A DNA stretch of 64,000 nt from Roseateles puraquae. Its GTDB lineage: Bacteria; Pseudomonadota; Gammaproteobacteria; Burkholderiales; Burkholderiaceae_C. How positions within the stretch are numbered: position 1 is the first letter of the stretch; each line of letters begins with the position of its first letter. The stretch lies in the NCBI RefSeq assembly GCF_002205845.1, contig NZ_NISI01000001.1, positions 868,001 through 932,000 on the forward strand, written 5' to 3'. Shown in pieces: positions 40,237-49,076 of the stretch. Made by a program: the position numbers and the translations under genes. Under the pieces are notes generated by a model that was given only the letters and a program-made list of their open reading frames with translations, searched no databases and was not told the DNA's origin.

Positions 40237-40548
40237 GCTTGTCTCCTCGGCCGGCGCGTCCCGCGGGATCGACCGGCGTCCGTGGGCCCGCGCACATCGC
40301 TGCGGGGGCACCGTCTGGCGGCTGCGGATGACCTACTGCACCACCCGGCAAGCAGCCACTGTCGGGGTCAGGTCGCCACCTGAAAGCGCTTCATACCGGT
40401 TGAAGACCAAATGAAAGCGCTTTCAGAATTGGTCCGCATCCTCCTGGGAGCCGCAAGAAAGCGGTTTCATGGAAAACCCGCGCGGAGCCCGCCAGAGCGT
40501 CGCCCGCATCAGGGACGGTCGATCCCTGAAGCCGCCCCGGCCAGCTGC
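40237..40548. other. 312-base upstream region of the glucanase gene
   Basis: This gap between the MerR gene end and the glucanase start contains no gene. It holds three related palindromic sites at 40381-40469 (listed separately) and a perfect 7-bp hairpin TCAGGGA/TCCCTGA (40509-40515 with 40523-40529) just after the MerR stop. The stretch from the operators to the GTG would make a leader of roughly 140 bases. No convincing promoter hexamers were assigned. Confidence 0.6.
40381..40469 (-). promoter_or_regulatory. Three LacI-family operator-like palindromes upstream of glucanase
   Basis: The perfect 14-bp palindrome TGAAAGCGCTTTCA lies at 40412-40425. A one-base-deleted copy (TGAAAGCGCTTCA) lies at 40381-40393, about three helical turns away, and a 12/14 copy (AGAAAGCGGTTTCA) at 40456-40469. 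The central CG and overall form match LacI/CcpA-family operators. They face the GH64 gene 145 or more bases downstream. The regulator gene is not in the window. Confidence 0.8.
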
Positions 40549-40998
40549 TCAGTGGCCGTGAACTGACCTCAGATGGGTCGGCGCCGCAGCGGCCGGCGTC
40601 TCCTGCGCTGCGGCCGCCAGGCCATGGAGGATGCCGCACTGGTCCGCCTGCCGGGCTTCGCCGCAACGCTCGCGCAGGCCGCGCAGTTGCTTCTCCAACG
40701 CCCGCAACTCCCGGATGCGGCGCGACACGTGGCCGATGTGCGTGTCCAGCAATGCGTTCACGTCACCGCAGTCGCTGCCGGGCTCATCCTTCACCCGCAG
40801 CAACACGCGCACCTCGTCCAGCGACATGTCCAGGCCGCGGCAATAGCGGATGAACTGCAGGCGCTCCAGATGCGGCTGCTCATACACACGGAAACCGCCC
40901 TGGGTGCGCCCGGGGGCAGGCAGCAGACCCTCCCGCTCGTAGTAGCGGATGGTGTCGACGGCGGTCGACGACGCGGCGGCGAGATGTCCGATCTTCAT
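40549..40998 (-). CDS. cadR: MerR-family heavy-metal regulator (CadR/PbrR-like)
   Basis: Metal-responsive activator of the divergent P-type ATPase gene. The 149-residue protein has the MerR helix-turn-helix MKIGHLAAASSTAVDTIRYYE and the GLLPAPGRTQGGFRVY wing, then a dimerisation helix. Cysteines at 77, 112 and 121 are in the arrangement of the Cd/Pb/Zn-sensing CadR/PbrR branch, and the C-terminus ends HGH. The ATG at 40998 gives the canonical MKIG start. Which metal it prefers cannot be settled by eye. Confidence 0.92.
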   Translation of the reverse strand: MKIGHLAAASSTAVDTIRYYEREGLLPAPGRTQGGFRVYEQPHLERLQFIRYCRGLDMSLDEVRVLLRVKDEPGSDCGDVNALLDTHIGHVSRRIRELRALEKQLRGLRERCGEARQADQCGILHGLAAAAQETPAAAAPTHLRSVHGH

Positions 40999-41036
40999 GG
41001 CGGCTCCGAAGGCAAGGCTGCAACCAGTGTAGGGAC

Positions 41037-41067
41037 TTGACTCTGGAGTTGCTCCAGGGATTCCAAT
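41037..41067 (+). promoter_or_regulatory. MerR-type promoter/operator of the metal ATPase gene
   Basis: -35 TTGACT (41037-41042) and -10 TCCAAT (41062-41067) are separated by 19 bases, the overlong spacer typical of MerR-activated promoters. The spacer holds the dyad CTGGAG-TTG-CTCCAG (41043-41057), close to the ZntR operator of E. coli as I remember it. Transcription should start near 41074. Confidence 0.88.
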
Positions 41068-41089
41068 GCCTGCAACCAGGACATTCGCC

Positions 41090-43357
41090 ATGAGCAACTT
41101 GACCGGAATGCACGACCACGCCGAGACCCACGACCACGGTCACCACCACGGCCACACGCATGGGCATGAACATGAGCCCGTTGCCCCAGCCTGCTGCCAC
41201 GGCAGTTCGTGCACCAGTGCCGCAGCGCCCTTGCCCACCCTGTCCGCCGAAGCTGACGGCAACGCCTTGCTGCTGCGCATCCCCGCCATGGACTGCCCGA
41301 CCGAGGAAGGCCAGATTCGCCGGGCGCTGGAGGGCATCAGCGGCGTCAACGGCCTGCGCTTCGACCTGCCCGCCCGTGCCCTGCATGTGGATGCGCCACC
41401 GGCCGTCTGGCCCACGGTGACGCAAGCCATCACCCGCGCCGGCTTCCAGGCCCAAGCCCTCAGCGCGCCCCCCGCGACCGAAGACGTCAGGCGCCAGCAG
41501 CGCCTTGAACTCGCGCGGCTCCTGGCGGCCCTCGGCGTGGCCGTGGCGGCGGAGCTGACGCACTACCTTGCGCCCGACAGCCTGCCTTGGCAGGCCATCG
41601 GCATGGCCATCGCGGCGCTCGCCATCGCGCTGTCGGGACTGTCGGTGTTCCGCAAGGGCGTGGCTTCTCTGCTGCGCGGCCAGCTCAACATCAACGCGCT
41701 GATGTCGGTGGCCGTGACCGGCGCCTTCCTGATCGGGCAATGGCCCGAGGCGGCCATGGTGATGGCGCTGTATTCGCTGGCCGAGTTGATCGAGGCGCGC
41801 TCCGTCGAGCGCGCCCGCCGGGCCATCACCGGCCTGCTGGCCCTCGCGCCCGAGACTGCCGAGGTGCGGCAGTCGGACGGCCGCTGGGAACGACAGCCCG
41901 CGAAGACGGTGCCCGTGGGAGCGCTCGTGCGGGTGAAGCCGGGTGAGCGCTTCGCGCTGGACGGCCGCGTGACCGAAGGCCGCGGTGCCGTCGACCAATC
42001 GCCGGTCACTGGCGAGAGCCTGCCCGTCGACAAGACGCCGGGCGACGAGGTCTACGCCGGCACCATCAATCAGAGCGGCGCGCTGAGCTTCGAGGTCACG
42101 CGGCCAGCGGGCGACACCGTGCTGGCCGGCATCATCCATGCGGTGGAGGCCGCGCAGGGCCAGCGTGCGCCGACACAGCGCTTCGTCGACCGCTTTGCTG
42201 CCGTCTACACGCCCGTCGTGTTTCTGCTGGCACTGGCGGTCGCCGTCGGCACGCCACTGCTGCTGGGCTGGCCTTGGCTCACGGGGCTTTACAAGGCGCT
42301 GGTGCTGCTGGTCATTGCCTGTCCTTGCGCCCTGGTCATCTCCACGCCGGTGACCATCGTCAGCGGCCTGGCCGCCGCCGCGCGGCGCGGCATCCTGATC
42401 AAGGGCGGCGTCCACCTGGAGCAGGCCCGGCGCCTGCGGGTGCTGGCGCTGGACAAGACCGGCACGCTGACCGAGGGGCGCCCCACGCTGGCCCACCACG
42501 AAGTGCTGGCCAGCGATCTCGCGCCAGATACGGTGCTGGGTCAGGCACGGAGCCTCGCGTCCCGCTCCGACCATCCGGTCTCTCAGGCCATCGCCCAGGG
42601 TCTGTCGGGCGAAGCCCTGGCTGTGGACGACTTCAATGCCGAGCCGGGCCGCGGTGTGCAAGGCCGCATTGGCAACGCGTTACTGCGGCTGGGCAACCAC
42701 CGCTGGATGCATGAGCACGGCCTGTACACGCCCGCGCTCGAAGCGCTGATGCAGGCGCACGAAGCGCAGGGTCGCACGGTGTCACTGCTGGCCGACGGCG
42801 AGCGCGTGCTCGCACTCTTTGCCGTGGCGGACCGCGTCAAGCCCAGCAGCGCCGAAGCGGTGTCGGACCTGCGCGCCCTGGGCGTGCAGCCGGTGATGCT
42901 GACGGGCGACAACGCCGCCACCGCCCACGCCATCGCGCAGCAGCTGGGCATCGACGACGTGCGGGCGCAACTGCTACCGCAGGACAAGCTGGCGGCCGTC
43001 AGCGAGTTGGCTCAGCGCGGGCCGGTGGGCATGGTGGGCGACGGCGTGAACGATTCGCCGAGCCTGGCCACGGCCACGGTCGGCTTCTCGATGGGCGCCG
43101 CCGGCACCGACACCGCGAAGGAAGCCGCGGATGTCCTCATCATGAACGACGACCTGCGCAAGGTGGCCGACACCATCCGCCTGTCGCGCCGCACCCATGC
43201 GCTGCTGTGGCAGAACATCGCGCTGGCGCTGGGCATCAAGGCCGTGTTCTTCGTGCTGGCGGTGTTCGGCAACGCGACCATGTGGATGGCGGTGTTCGCC
43301 GACATGGGCGCGAGCCTGCTGGTGGTCTTCAACGGCCTGCGGCTGCTGCGCCTTTGA
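41090..43357 (+). CDS. cadA: Zn/Cd/Pb-translocating P-type ATPase
   Basis: P1B-2-type metal efflux pump in the inner membrane. The 755-residue protein has a His-rich N-terminus (HDHGHHHGHTHGHEHE), an HMA-like domain with CPTEE (near residue 69), the transmembrane CPC motif VIACPCALVISTP (near 410), the phosphorylation site DKTGTLTEG (Asp near 455) and GDGVNDSPSL (near 650). An in-frame ATG at 41066 falls inside the -10 box, so the ATG at 41090 with AGGA upstream is chosen. It is divergent from its likely regulator. Confidence 0.95.
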   Translation: MSNLTGMHDHAETHDHGHHHGHTHGHEHEPVAPACCHGSSCTSAAAPLPTLSAEADGNALLLRIPAMDCPTEEGQIRRALEGISGVNGLRFDLPARALHVDAPPAVWPTVTQAITRAGFQAQALSAPPATEDVRRQQRLELARLLAALGVAVAAELTHYLAPDSLPWQAIGMAIAALAIALSGLSVFRKGVASLLRGQLNINALMSVAVTGAFLIGQWPEAAMVMALYSLAELIEARSVERARRAITGLLALAPETAEVRQSDGRWERQPAKTVPVGALVRVKPGERFALDGRVTEGRGAVDQSPVTGESLPVDKTPGDEVYAGTINQSGALSFEVTRPAGDTVLAGIIHAVEAAQGQRAPTQRFVDRFAAVYTPVVFLLALAVAVGTPLLLGWPWLTGLYKALVLLVIACPCALVISTPVTIVSGLAAAARRGILIKGGVHLEQARRLRVLALDKTGTLTEGRPTLAHHEVLASDLAPDTVLGQARSLASRSDHPVSQAIAQGLSGEALAVDDFNAEPGRGVQGRIGNALLRLGNHRWMHEHGLYTPALEALMQAHEAQGRTVSLLADGERVLALFAVADRVKPSSAEAVSDLRALGVQPVMLTGDNAATAHAIAQQLGIDDVRAQLLPQDKLAAVSELAQRGPVGMVGDGVNDSPSLATATVGFSMGAAGTDTAKEAADVLIMNDDLRKVADTIRLSRRTHALLWQNIALALGIKAVFFVLAVFGNATMWMAVFADMGASLLVVFNGLRLLRL

Positions 43358-43363
43358 AACGAC

Positions 43364-43387
43364 CACGGCCGCCCGAGGGCGGCCGTG
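43364..43387. terminator. GC-rich hairpin in convergent gap after metal ATPase gene
   Basis: CACGGCCGCCC and GGGCGGCCGTG (43364-43374 with 43377-43387) form an 11-bp perfect inverted repeat 7 bases past the ATPase stop, in the 47-base convergent gap. There is no U-tract on either side, so termination efficiency is uncertain, but position and symmetry suit a bidirectional stop. Confidence 0.6.
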
Positions 43388-43404
43388 TCAGCGCAGGCGC
43401 AGCG

Positions 43405-44358
43405 TCAGGCCAGCGCCAGGCGCTGGCGCGCGGCGGCGTACTCGCGCTTCAGGCGCGCCACCAGCTCGCCGGCAGGCACCACCTGCTTGACCGCCCCGAT
43501 GCCCTGGCCACTGCCCCAGATGTCTTTCCAGGCCTTGGCCGCACCGCCACCGAAGTTCATCTTGCTCGGGTCACTTTCGGGCAGGTTGTCCGGGTCCAGG
43601 CCGGCCGCCACCACGGAGCCGCGCAGGTAGTTGCCATGCACGCCGGTGAAGAGGTTGCTGTAGACGATGTCGTCGCTGTTGCTGTCGACGATCATCTGCT
43701 TGTAGTCGGCACTCGCACGGGCCTCTTCGGTGGCGATGAAGGCGGAGCCGATATAGGCCAGATCGGCCCCCATCGCCTGGGCCGCCAGCACCGCATCGCC
43801 CGTGGCCATGGAGCCCGACAGCGCCAGCGGGCCGTCGAACCATTCGCGGATTTCCTGGACCAGCGCGAAGGGGCTCTTCACACCCGCATGACCGCCCGCG
43901 CCGGCCGCCACCGCGATGAGGCCGTCGGCGCCCTTCTCGATGGCCTTCCTGGCGAACTTGTTGTTGATGATGTCGTGCAGCACGATGCCGCCCCAGGCAT
44001 GCACGGCCTGGTTCACGTCCTCACGCGCACCGAGGCTGGTGATGACGATGGGCACCTTGTACTTGGCGCACACCGCCATGTCGTGTTCGAGCCGCTCATT
44101 GCTCTTGTGCACGATCTGGTTGATGGCAAACGGCGCGGCGGGCTTGTCCGGGTTGGCCTTGTTGTAGGCGGCCAGGGTCTCGGTGATCTCGGCCAGCCAC
44201 TCGTCGAGCAGTTCGGCCGGACGCGCGTTGAGCGCCGGCATTGAGCCGACGACGCCGGCCTTGCACTGCTCGATGACGAGCTTGGGGTTGCTGATGATGA
44301 ACAGCGGCGAGCCGATGACCGGCAGCGGCAGGTTCTTCAGGATGTCGGGCAATGCCAA
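43405..44358 (-). CDS. Nitronate monooxygenase-family flavoprotein
   Basis: A 317-residue FMN-binding TIM-barrel protein of the nitronate monooxygenase / 2-nitropropane dioxygenase family. Motifs include VIGSPLFIISNPKLVIE near the start, VAAGAGGHAGVKSPFALV (near 150, phosphate/FMN binding) and MGADLAYIGSAFIATEEA (near 205). The start is TTG at 44358, with GGAG eight bases upstream; no ATG lies nearby. It follows the acyl-CoA dehydrogenase gene by 13 bases, suggesting co-transcription. The physiological substrate is unknown. Confidence 0.9.
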   Translation of the reverse strand: MALPDILKNLPLPVIGSPLFIISNPKLVIEQCKAGVVGSMPALNARPAELLDEWLAEITETLAAYNKANPDKPAAPFAINQIVHKSNERLEHDMAVCAKYKVPIVITSLGAREDVNQAVHAWGGIVLHDIINNKFARKAIEKGADGLIAVAAGAGGHAGVKSPFALVQEIREWFDGPLALSGSMATGDAVLAAQAMGADLAYIGSAFIATEEARASADYKQMIVDSNSDDIVYSNLFTGVHGNYLRGSVVAAGLDPDNLPESDPSKMNFGGGAAKAWKDIWGSGQGIGAVKQVVPAGELVARLKREYAAARQRLALA

Positions 44359-44371
44359 GGGGATGTCTCCG

Positions 44372-46159
44372 TCAGAAAGCTTCGAGGCTCAGTTCGGTCA
44401 CGCTGTCGGCGCCATCGACGATGGCACTGCGCAGTGCGCCGGTGCGCGGCAGGATGTGCTCGGCGTAGAAACGCGCCGTGGCGATCTTGGCTTGCATGAA
44501 GGGCTTGTCAGTCGCCAAGGCGTCTTCAGCCACGATCAGCGCGCGGGCGAGTTGCCAGCCGGCCACCAGGTTGCCCGCCAGCATCAGGTAGGGCACCGAG
44601 CCGGCATAGGCGGCGTTCGGGTTGGCCTTGGCCGAGCCGGCGATGTAGTCCACCGCGGCCAGGAAGTCCTCGCGCGCGGCGCGCAGGGCCTTGAGCACGG
44701 CGCGGGCAGCGGCGCTGTCGCGCTGGGCGAGCTGGCCTTCGGTGACTTCGATCTGCCCCGCGATGCCGCGCGCCAGCTGGCCGCCGTCACGCGCCGTCTT
44801 GCGGCCAACGAGGTCGTTCGCCTGGATGGCGGTCGTGCCTTCGTAGATCGTCAGGATCTTGGCGTCGCGGTAGTACTGCGCCGCGCCCGTTTCCTCGATG
44901 AAGCCCATGCCGCCATGCACCTGCACGCCCAGCGAGGTGACCTCCAGGCTCATTTCGGTGCTGTAGCCCTTCACCAGCGGCACCATGAAGTCGTAGAAGG
45001 CCTGGTTCTGCTTGCGCGCGTCGGCGTCGGGGTGATGGTGGGCGGCGTCGAAGGCGGCAGCGGCGGTGCTGGCCATCGCGCGGCAGCCTTCGGTGAGCGC
45101 ACGCATCGTCATCAGCATGCGGCGCACGTCGGGGTGGTGAATGATGGTGGCACTACCAGGCTTGGAGCCGTCCACGGGGCGGGACTGCACGCGGTCTTTC
45201 GCATAAGCCACGGCCTTCTGGTAGGCGCGGTCAGCAATGCCGATGCCCTGCACGCCCACGCCGTAGCGGGCGGCGTTCATCATGATGAACATGTACTCCA
45301 GGCCGCGGTTCTCTTCACCGATCAGCTGGCCGATGGCGCCGCCGTGGTCGCCGAACTGCAGCACGGCGGTCGGGCTGGCCTTGATGCCCATCTTGTGCTC
45401 GATGGACACGCAGTGCGCGTCGTTGCGCGCCCCCAGGGAGCCATCCGCGTTGACGAGGAACTTCGGCACGATGAACAGGCTGATGCCCTTCACCCCCTCG
45501 GGGGCGCCCACCACGCGGGCCAGCACGAGGTGCACGATGTTCTCAGCCATGTCGTGCTCACCGTAGGTGATGAAGATCTTGGTGCCGAAGATCTTGTAGG
45601 TGCCGTCAGGCTGCGGCTCGGCGCGGGTGCGCACCAAGGCCAGGTCCGAGCCGGCCTGCGGCTCGGTGAGGTTCATGGTGCCCGTCCAGCGGCCTTCCAG
45701 CAGCGGCGGGATGAAGGTGGCCTGCTGCTCGGGGCTGCCCGCGGTCAGCAGCGCTTCCACCGCGCCGTCGGTCAGCAGCGGGCAGAGCGCGAAGCTCATG
45801 TTGGCCGCCTGCAGCATCTCGTTGCAGGCCGCGGCGATCGTCTTGGGCGCCCCCTGGCCACCGAAGTCGGTCGGGTGCTGCAGACCCTGCCAGCCGCCCT
45901 CGGCATAGGCCCGGAAGGCCTCCTTGAAGCCGGGCGTCGTCGTGACCTGGCCGTCCTTCCAGAACGAGGGGTTCTTGTCGCCTTCCCAGTTCAGCGGCGC
46001 GATGACGTCCTGCGTCAGCTTGGCGCATTCCTCGAGCACGGCACCCGCGGTGTCGAGGCCAAAGTCGGCGAAGGCGGGAATCTGCTGCGTCAGCGTCTCC
46101 AGGCCAGCGAGGTGCTGGATGTTGAAGAGCATGTCCTTGACGGGAGCTTGGTAACTCAT
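44372..46159 (-). CDS. Acyl-CoA dehydrogenase (long, DmdC/FadE-like subgroup)
   Basis: FAD enzyme that makes the 2,3 double bond in acyl-CoA thioesters. At 595 residues it belongs to the longer subgroup that includes DmdC-type dehydrogenases. Motifs: MNLTEPQAGSDLALVRTRAE (near 155), KIFITYGEHDMAENI (near 195), and GGMGFIEETGAAQYYRDAKI with the following YEGTTAIQANDLVGRK (near 420-450). GGAGG precedes the ATG. Electrons should pass to the ETF encoded just upstream. Chain-length preference is unknown. Confidence 0.92.
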   Translation of the reverse strand: MSYQAPVKDMLFNIQHLAGLETLTQQIPAFADFGLDTAGAVLEECAKLTQDVIAPLNWEGDKNPSFWKDGQVTTTPGFKEAFRAYAEGGWQGLQHPTDFGGQGAPKTIAAACNEMLQAANMSFALCPLLTDGAVEALLTAGSPEQQATFIPPLLEGRWTGTMNLTEPQAGSDLALVRTRAEPQPDGTYKIFGTKIFITYGEHDMAENIVHLVLARVVGAPEGVKGISLFIVPKFLVNADGSLGARNDAHCVSIEHKMGIKASPTAVLQFGDHGGAIGQLIGEENRGLEYMFIMMNAARYGVGVQGIGIADRAYQKAVAYAKDRVQSRPVDGSKPGSATIIHHPDVRRMLMTMRALTEGCRAMASTAAAAFDAAHHHPDADARKQNQAFYDFMVPLVKGYSTEMSLEVTSLGVQVHGGMGFIEETGAAQYYRDAKILTIYEGTTAIQANDLVGRKTARDGGQLARGIAGQIEVTEGQLAQRDSAAARAVLKALRAAREDFLAAVDYIAGSAKANPNAAYAGSVPYLMLAGNLVAGWQLARALIVAEDALATDKPFMQAKIATARFYAEHILPRTGALRSAIVDGADSVTELSLEAF

Positions 46160-46179
46160 TTGTTCCTCCAGGCGGATAC

Positions 46180-46216
46180 AAAAAGGGCGCCGCAACGACC
46201 GGAGTCGGGGGCGCCC
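46180..46216 (-). terminator. Intrinsic terminator after etfBA
   Basis: GGGCGCC and GGCGCCC (46210-46216 paired with 46185-46191, read on the minus strand) close an 18-base loop and are followed by TTTTT. It lies 20 bases past the etfA stop and upstream of the acyl-CoA dehydrogenase ATG, so the two units may be partly uncoupled. Confidence 0.72.
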
Positions 46217-46235
46217 GGTGCAGTCTTTGCGTGGC

Positions 46236-47168
46236 TTACAGCGCGTTCACGAGTTCCGGCACGGCCGTGAACAGGTCAGCTTCGAGGCCGTAGTCGGCCA
46301 CCGAGAAGATCGGCGCCTCGGGGTCCTTGTTGATGGCCACGATGACCTTGGAGTCCTTCATGCCAGCCAGGTGCTGGATGGCACCGGAGATGCCGGCGGC
46401 CACGTACAGCTGCGGCGCCACGATCTTGCCGGTCTGGCCGACCTGCCAGTCGTTGGGCGCGTAGCCCGCATCCACCGCGGCGCGCGAGGCGCCCAGCGCG
46501 GCGCCGAGCTTGTCGGCCAGCGGCGTCAGCACTTCCATGAACTTCTCGTTGGAGCCCAGCGCGCGGCCACCCGACACGATGATCTTGGCAGCGGTCAGCT
46601 CGGGGCGGTCGCTCTTGGTGACCTCACGGCCGACGAAGCTGCTCTTGCCGCTGTCAGCGGCCGCAGCGGCCGATTCCACGGCAGCCGAACCGCCCGAGGC
46701 TGCGGCCGGGTCGAAGCCGGTCGTGCGCACGGTGATGACCTTGGTGGCGTCGGCGCTCTGCACGGTGGCAATGGCGTTGCCGGCGTAGATCGGGCGCTCG
46801 AAGGTGTCGGCGCTGACCACCTTGGTGATGTCGCTGATCTGGCCCACGTCCAGCAGCGCGGCCACACGCGGGGCGACGTTCTTGCCGGCGGCGGTGGCGG
46901 GAAAGAGGATGTGGCTGTAGCCGGAAGCCAGCGCGATCACTTGCGCCGCGACGTTCTCGGCCAGGCCTTCGGCCAGGGCGGCGGCATCGGCGTGCAGCAC
47001 CTTGGCCACACCGGCGATCTGCGCGGCGGCGGCAGCGGCGGCACCGGCGTTGTGGCCGGCCACCAGCACGTGCACTTCGCCACCCAGGGCGGCCGCGGCG
47101 GTGACGGTGTTCAGCGTGGCGCCCTTGATCGAGGCGTTGTCGTGTTCGGCAATGACGAGTGCGGTCAT
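46236..47168 (-). CDS. etfA: Electron transfer flavoprotein alpha subunit
   Basis: FAD-carrying subunit of ETF, which takes electrons from acyl-CoA dehydrogenases to the ubiquinone pool. The 310-residue product has the C-terminal FAD-binding region with [39 protein letters not shown] and [16 protein letters not shown], all classic ETF-alpha signatures. It starts 27 bases after etfB. Confidence 0.97.
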   Translation of the reverse strand: MTALVIAEHDNASIKGATLNTVTAAAALGGEVHVLVAGHNAGAAAAAAAQIAGVAKVLHADAAALAEGLAENVAAQVIALASGYSHILFPATAAGKNVAPRVAALLDVGQISDITKVVSADTFERPIYAGNAIATVQSADATKVITVRTTGFDPAAASGGSAAVESAAAAADSGKSSFVGREVTKSDRPELTAAKIIVSGGRALGSNEKFMEVLTPLADKLGAALGASRAAVDAGYAPNDWQVGQTGKIVAPQLYVAAGISGAIQHLAGMKDSKVIVAINKDPEAPIFSVADYGLEADLFTAVPELVNAL

Positions 47169-47195
47169 GTCAGAGTCTCCAGATTCGATACGGCC

Positions 47196-47951
47196 TTAGA
47201 TGACCTTGGCTTCGGTCTTCAGCTTGGTGACGAGGGTGGCCACATCCGGCACCTTCACACCTGCGCCGCGCTTGGGCGGCTCGCTGACCTTCAGCGTCTT
47301 GATGCGCGGCGTCACGTCCACGCCCAGGTCGGCCGGCTTGACGACGTCCAGCGGCTTCTTCTTGGCCTTCATGATGTTGGGCAGCGTGACGTAGCGCGGC
47401 TCGTTCAGGCGCAGGTCAGTCGTCACGACGGCCGGCAGGCTGAGCGCCACAGTCTCGAGGCCGCCGTCCACTTCACGCGTCACGTTGACCTTGTCGCCGG
47501 CCACTTCCACCTTGGAAGCGAAAGTGCCCTGAGGCATGCCGGTGAGGGCCGCCAGCATCTGGCCGGTCTGGTTGCAATCGTCGTCGATGGCCTGCTTGCC
47601 CAGGATGACCAGGCTCGGGCCTTCCTTGTCGACCAGCGCCTTGAGCAGCTTGGCCACGGCCAGCGGCTGCAATTCGACATCAGCGGCGGTCTCCACCAGG
47701 ATGGCGCGATCGGCGCCGATCGCCATGGCGGTGCGCAGGGTCTCCTGGCATTGCGTGACACCACAGGACACGGCGATCACCTCGGTGACGGCGCCCTTTT
47801 CCTTCAGGCGCACCGCCTCTTCGACGGCGATCTCGTCGAAGGGGTTCATGGACATCTTCACGTTGGCGATGTCGACGCCCGTGCCGTCGCTCTTGACGCG
47901 CACCTTGACGTTGTAGTCGACGACGCGTTTGACAGGAACCAAGACCTTCAT
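47196..47951 (-). CDS. etfB: Electron transfer flavoprotein beta subunit
   Basis: AMP-binding beta subunit of ETF. The 251-residue product starts [20 protein letters not shown] and carries [39 protein letters not shown] and [19 protein letters not shown], the ETF-beta signature. It heads etfB-etfA and has an ACGT-rich inverted repeat 18 bases upstream of its ATG. Confidence 0.97.
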   Translation of the reverse strand: MKVLVPVKRVVDYNVKVRVKSDGTGVDIANVKMSMNPFDEIAVEEAVRLKEKGAVTEVIAVSCGVTQCQETLRTAMAIGADRAILVETAADVELQPLAVAKLLKALVDKEGPSLVILGKQAIDDDCNQTGQMLAALTGMPQGTFASKVEVAGDKVNVTREVDGGLETVALSLPAVVTTDLRLNEPRYVTLPNIMKAKKKPLDVVKPADLGVDVTPRIKTLKVSEPPKRGAGVKVPDVATLVTKLKTEAKVI

Positions 47952-47969
47952 CGAAAACTCCAGCTCGAA

Positions 47970-47985
47970 TTGACGTAAACGTTAA
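47970..47985 (-). promoter_or_regulatory. ACGT inverted repeat upstream of etfB (LiuR-like)
   Basis: TTGACGTAAACGTTAA has two 7-base arms (TTGACGT and the complement TTAACGT) around AA, one mismatch off a perfect palindrome. The TTnACGTnnACGTnAA form resembles what I recall of the binding motif for LiuR, a MerR-family regulator of branched-chain and fatty-acid catabolism that often controls etf genes in betaproteobacteria. The assignment is by resemblance only. Confidence 0.55.
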
Positions 47986-48125
47986 CCGGGGATTCTACGG
48001 GCGCATCCCAGGACAACGGTGCATAAAAAAGCACGATCGTTCGATTCTAGCCAGACCCGCGACAGCCCTCTACAAAGAGTTTTTGGAGAGGCCTCTCGAA
48101 TCGCGAAGCTAGACTGCTTGGCCCC

Positions 48126-48956
48126 ATGCAGATCGACCTCACCACACGCCGCGAGATCGGCGTCTTCGACTCGGGCGTCGGCGGGTTCACGGTGCTGCGC
48201 GAACTGCGCACCCTGCTGCCGCACGCACGCCTGCGCTACCTTGCCGACACGGCCTACGCACCGTACGGCAGCCGCACCCCGGAAGAGATCCGGGCGCGCA
48301 GCTTCGCGATCACCGAGCACCTCATCGCGCAGGGCGCGCGGCTCATCGTCATTGCCTGCAATACCGCCACGGCGCATGCGATCGATGCCCTGCGGCAGCA
48401 ATGGCCTGCGGTGCCCTTCGTGGGCACCGAGCCGGGCATCAAGCCGGCGGTGGCCGCGTCCGCCAACGGCCGCATCGGACTGCTTGCAACCCCGGCGACC
48501 GCCCGCAGCGCGCGGCTGCATGCCTTGATCGAACGGCATGCGGCGGGCCATGAGGTGACTGTGCAGGGCTGCGCAGGCGTGGTCGATCACATCGAGGCGG
48601 GCGATCTGGGCAGCCCCGAACTGCAGGCCCTGGTGGCGCGGCACTGCGCCCCGCTGCTGGAAGCAGGCGTCGACACCGCCCTGCTCGGTTGCACGCACTT
48701 CCCGCTGATCGAGCCGCTGTGGCGCGAGGCGCTCGGCCCCGCGGTGACCTTGCTGCGGATCGAGACGGCGGTCGCTCGTCGCGCCGCCGACCTTTGGCCG
48801 CCGTTGCCCACTGACGCCGCCCGACTTGCGGTGGAAACCAGCGGCGACGCGCACGCGCTGAAGGCGTGGATGGCGGAGGTCCTGGGGTGGACGGACGTCG
48901 AGGTGCAGGCCTGGCGGCCTGAAAGCGCAAACGGCCTGCAAGGGCAGACCGTTTGA
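48126..48956 (+). CDS. murI: Glutamate racemase
   Basis: Makes D-glutamate for peptidoglycan. The 276-residue product has the first catalytic Cys in VIACNTATAHAIDAL (near residue 79) and the second in TALLGCTHFPLIEPL (near 191). It also has GVFDSGVGGFTVLRELR (residues 13-30) and the YLADTAYAPYGSRTPEEI motif. It is oriented away from etfB. A 12-bp palindrome (GAGAGGCCTCTC, 48086-48097) lies 28 bases upstream of the ATG, and no clear promoter was assigned. It ends 7 bases before the 3' end of the convergent tRNA-Leu gene. Confidence 0.96.
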   Translation: MQIDLTTRREIGVFDSGVGGFTVLRELRTLLPHARLRYLADTAYAPYGSRTPEEIRARSFAITEHLIAQGARLIVIACNTATAHAIDALRQQWPAVPFVGTEPGIKPAVAASANGRIGLLATPATARSARLHALIERHAAGHEVTVQGCAGVVDHIEAGDLGSPELQALVARHCAPLLEAGVDTALLGCTHFPLIEPLWREALGPAVTLLRIETAVARRAADLWPPLPTDAARLAVETSGDAHALKAWMAEVLGWTDVEVQAWRPESANGLQGQTV

Positions 48957-48963
48957 GTCGATT

Positions 48964-49051
48964 TGGTGCCCGGGACGGGACTTGAACCCGTACGCCTGTT
49001 GAGGGCGGCGGATTTTAAGTCCGCTGCGTTTACCGATTTCGCCACCCGGGC
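48964..49051 (-). tRNA. tRNA-Leu (UAA anticodon)
   Basis: An 88-base gene with encoded CCA. Acceptor arms GCCCGGG/CCCGGGC pair perfectly. The anticodon stem-loop GGACTTAAAATCC reads TAA, and a long variable arm typical of tRNA-Leu is present (CGCCCTCAACAGGCG region), followed by the GGTTCAAGTCC T-arm. It is last in the minus-strand tRNA cluster, just after a terminator-like hairpin. Confidence 0.95.
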
Positions 49052-49076
49052 GGCGCCGGCATTATCTGCGGCGGCA

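Noticed and set aside
40381-40425. Possible CRISPR-like or direct-repeat array (TGAAAGCG repeated)
   Set aside because: Only two to three copies, each individually palindromic, without constant spacers. A LacI-type operator array explains them better.
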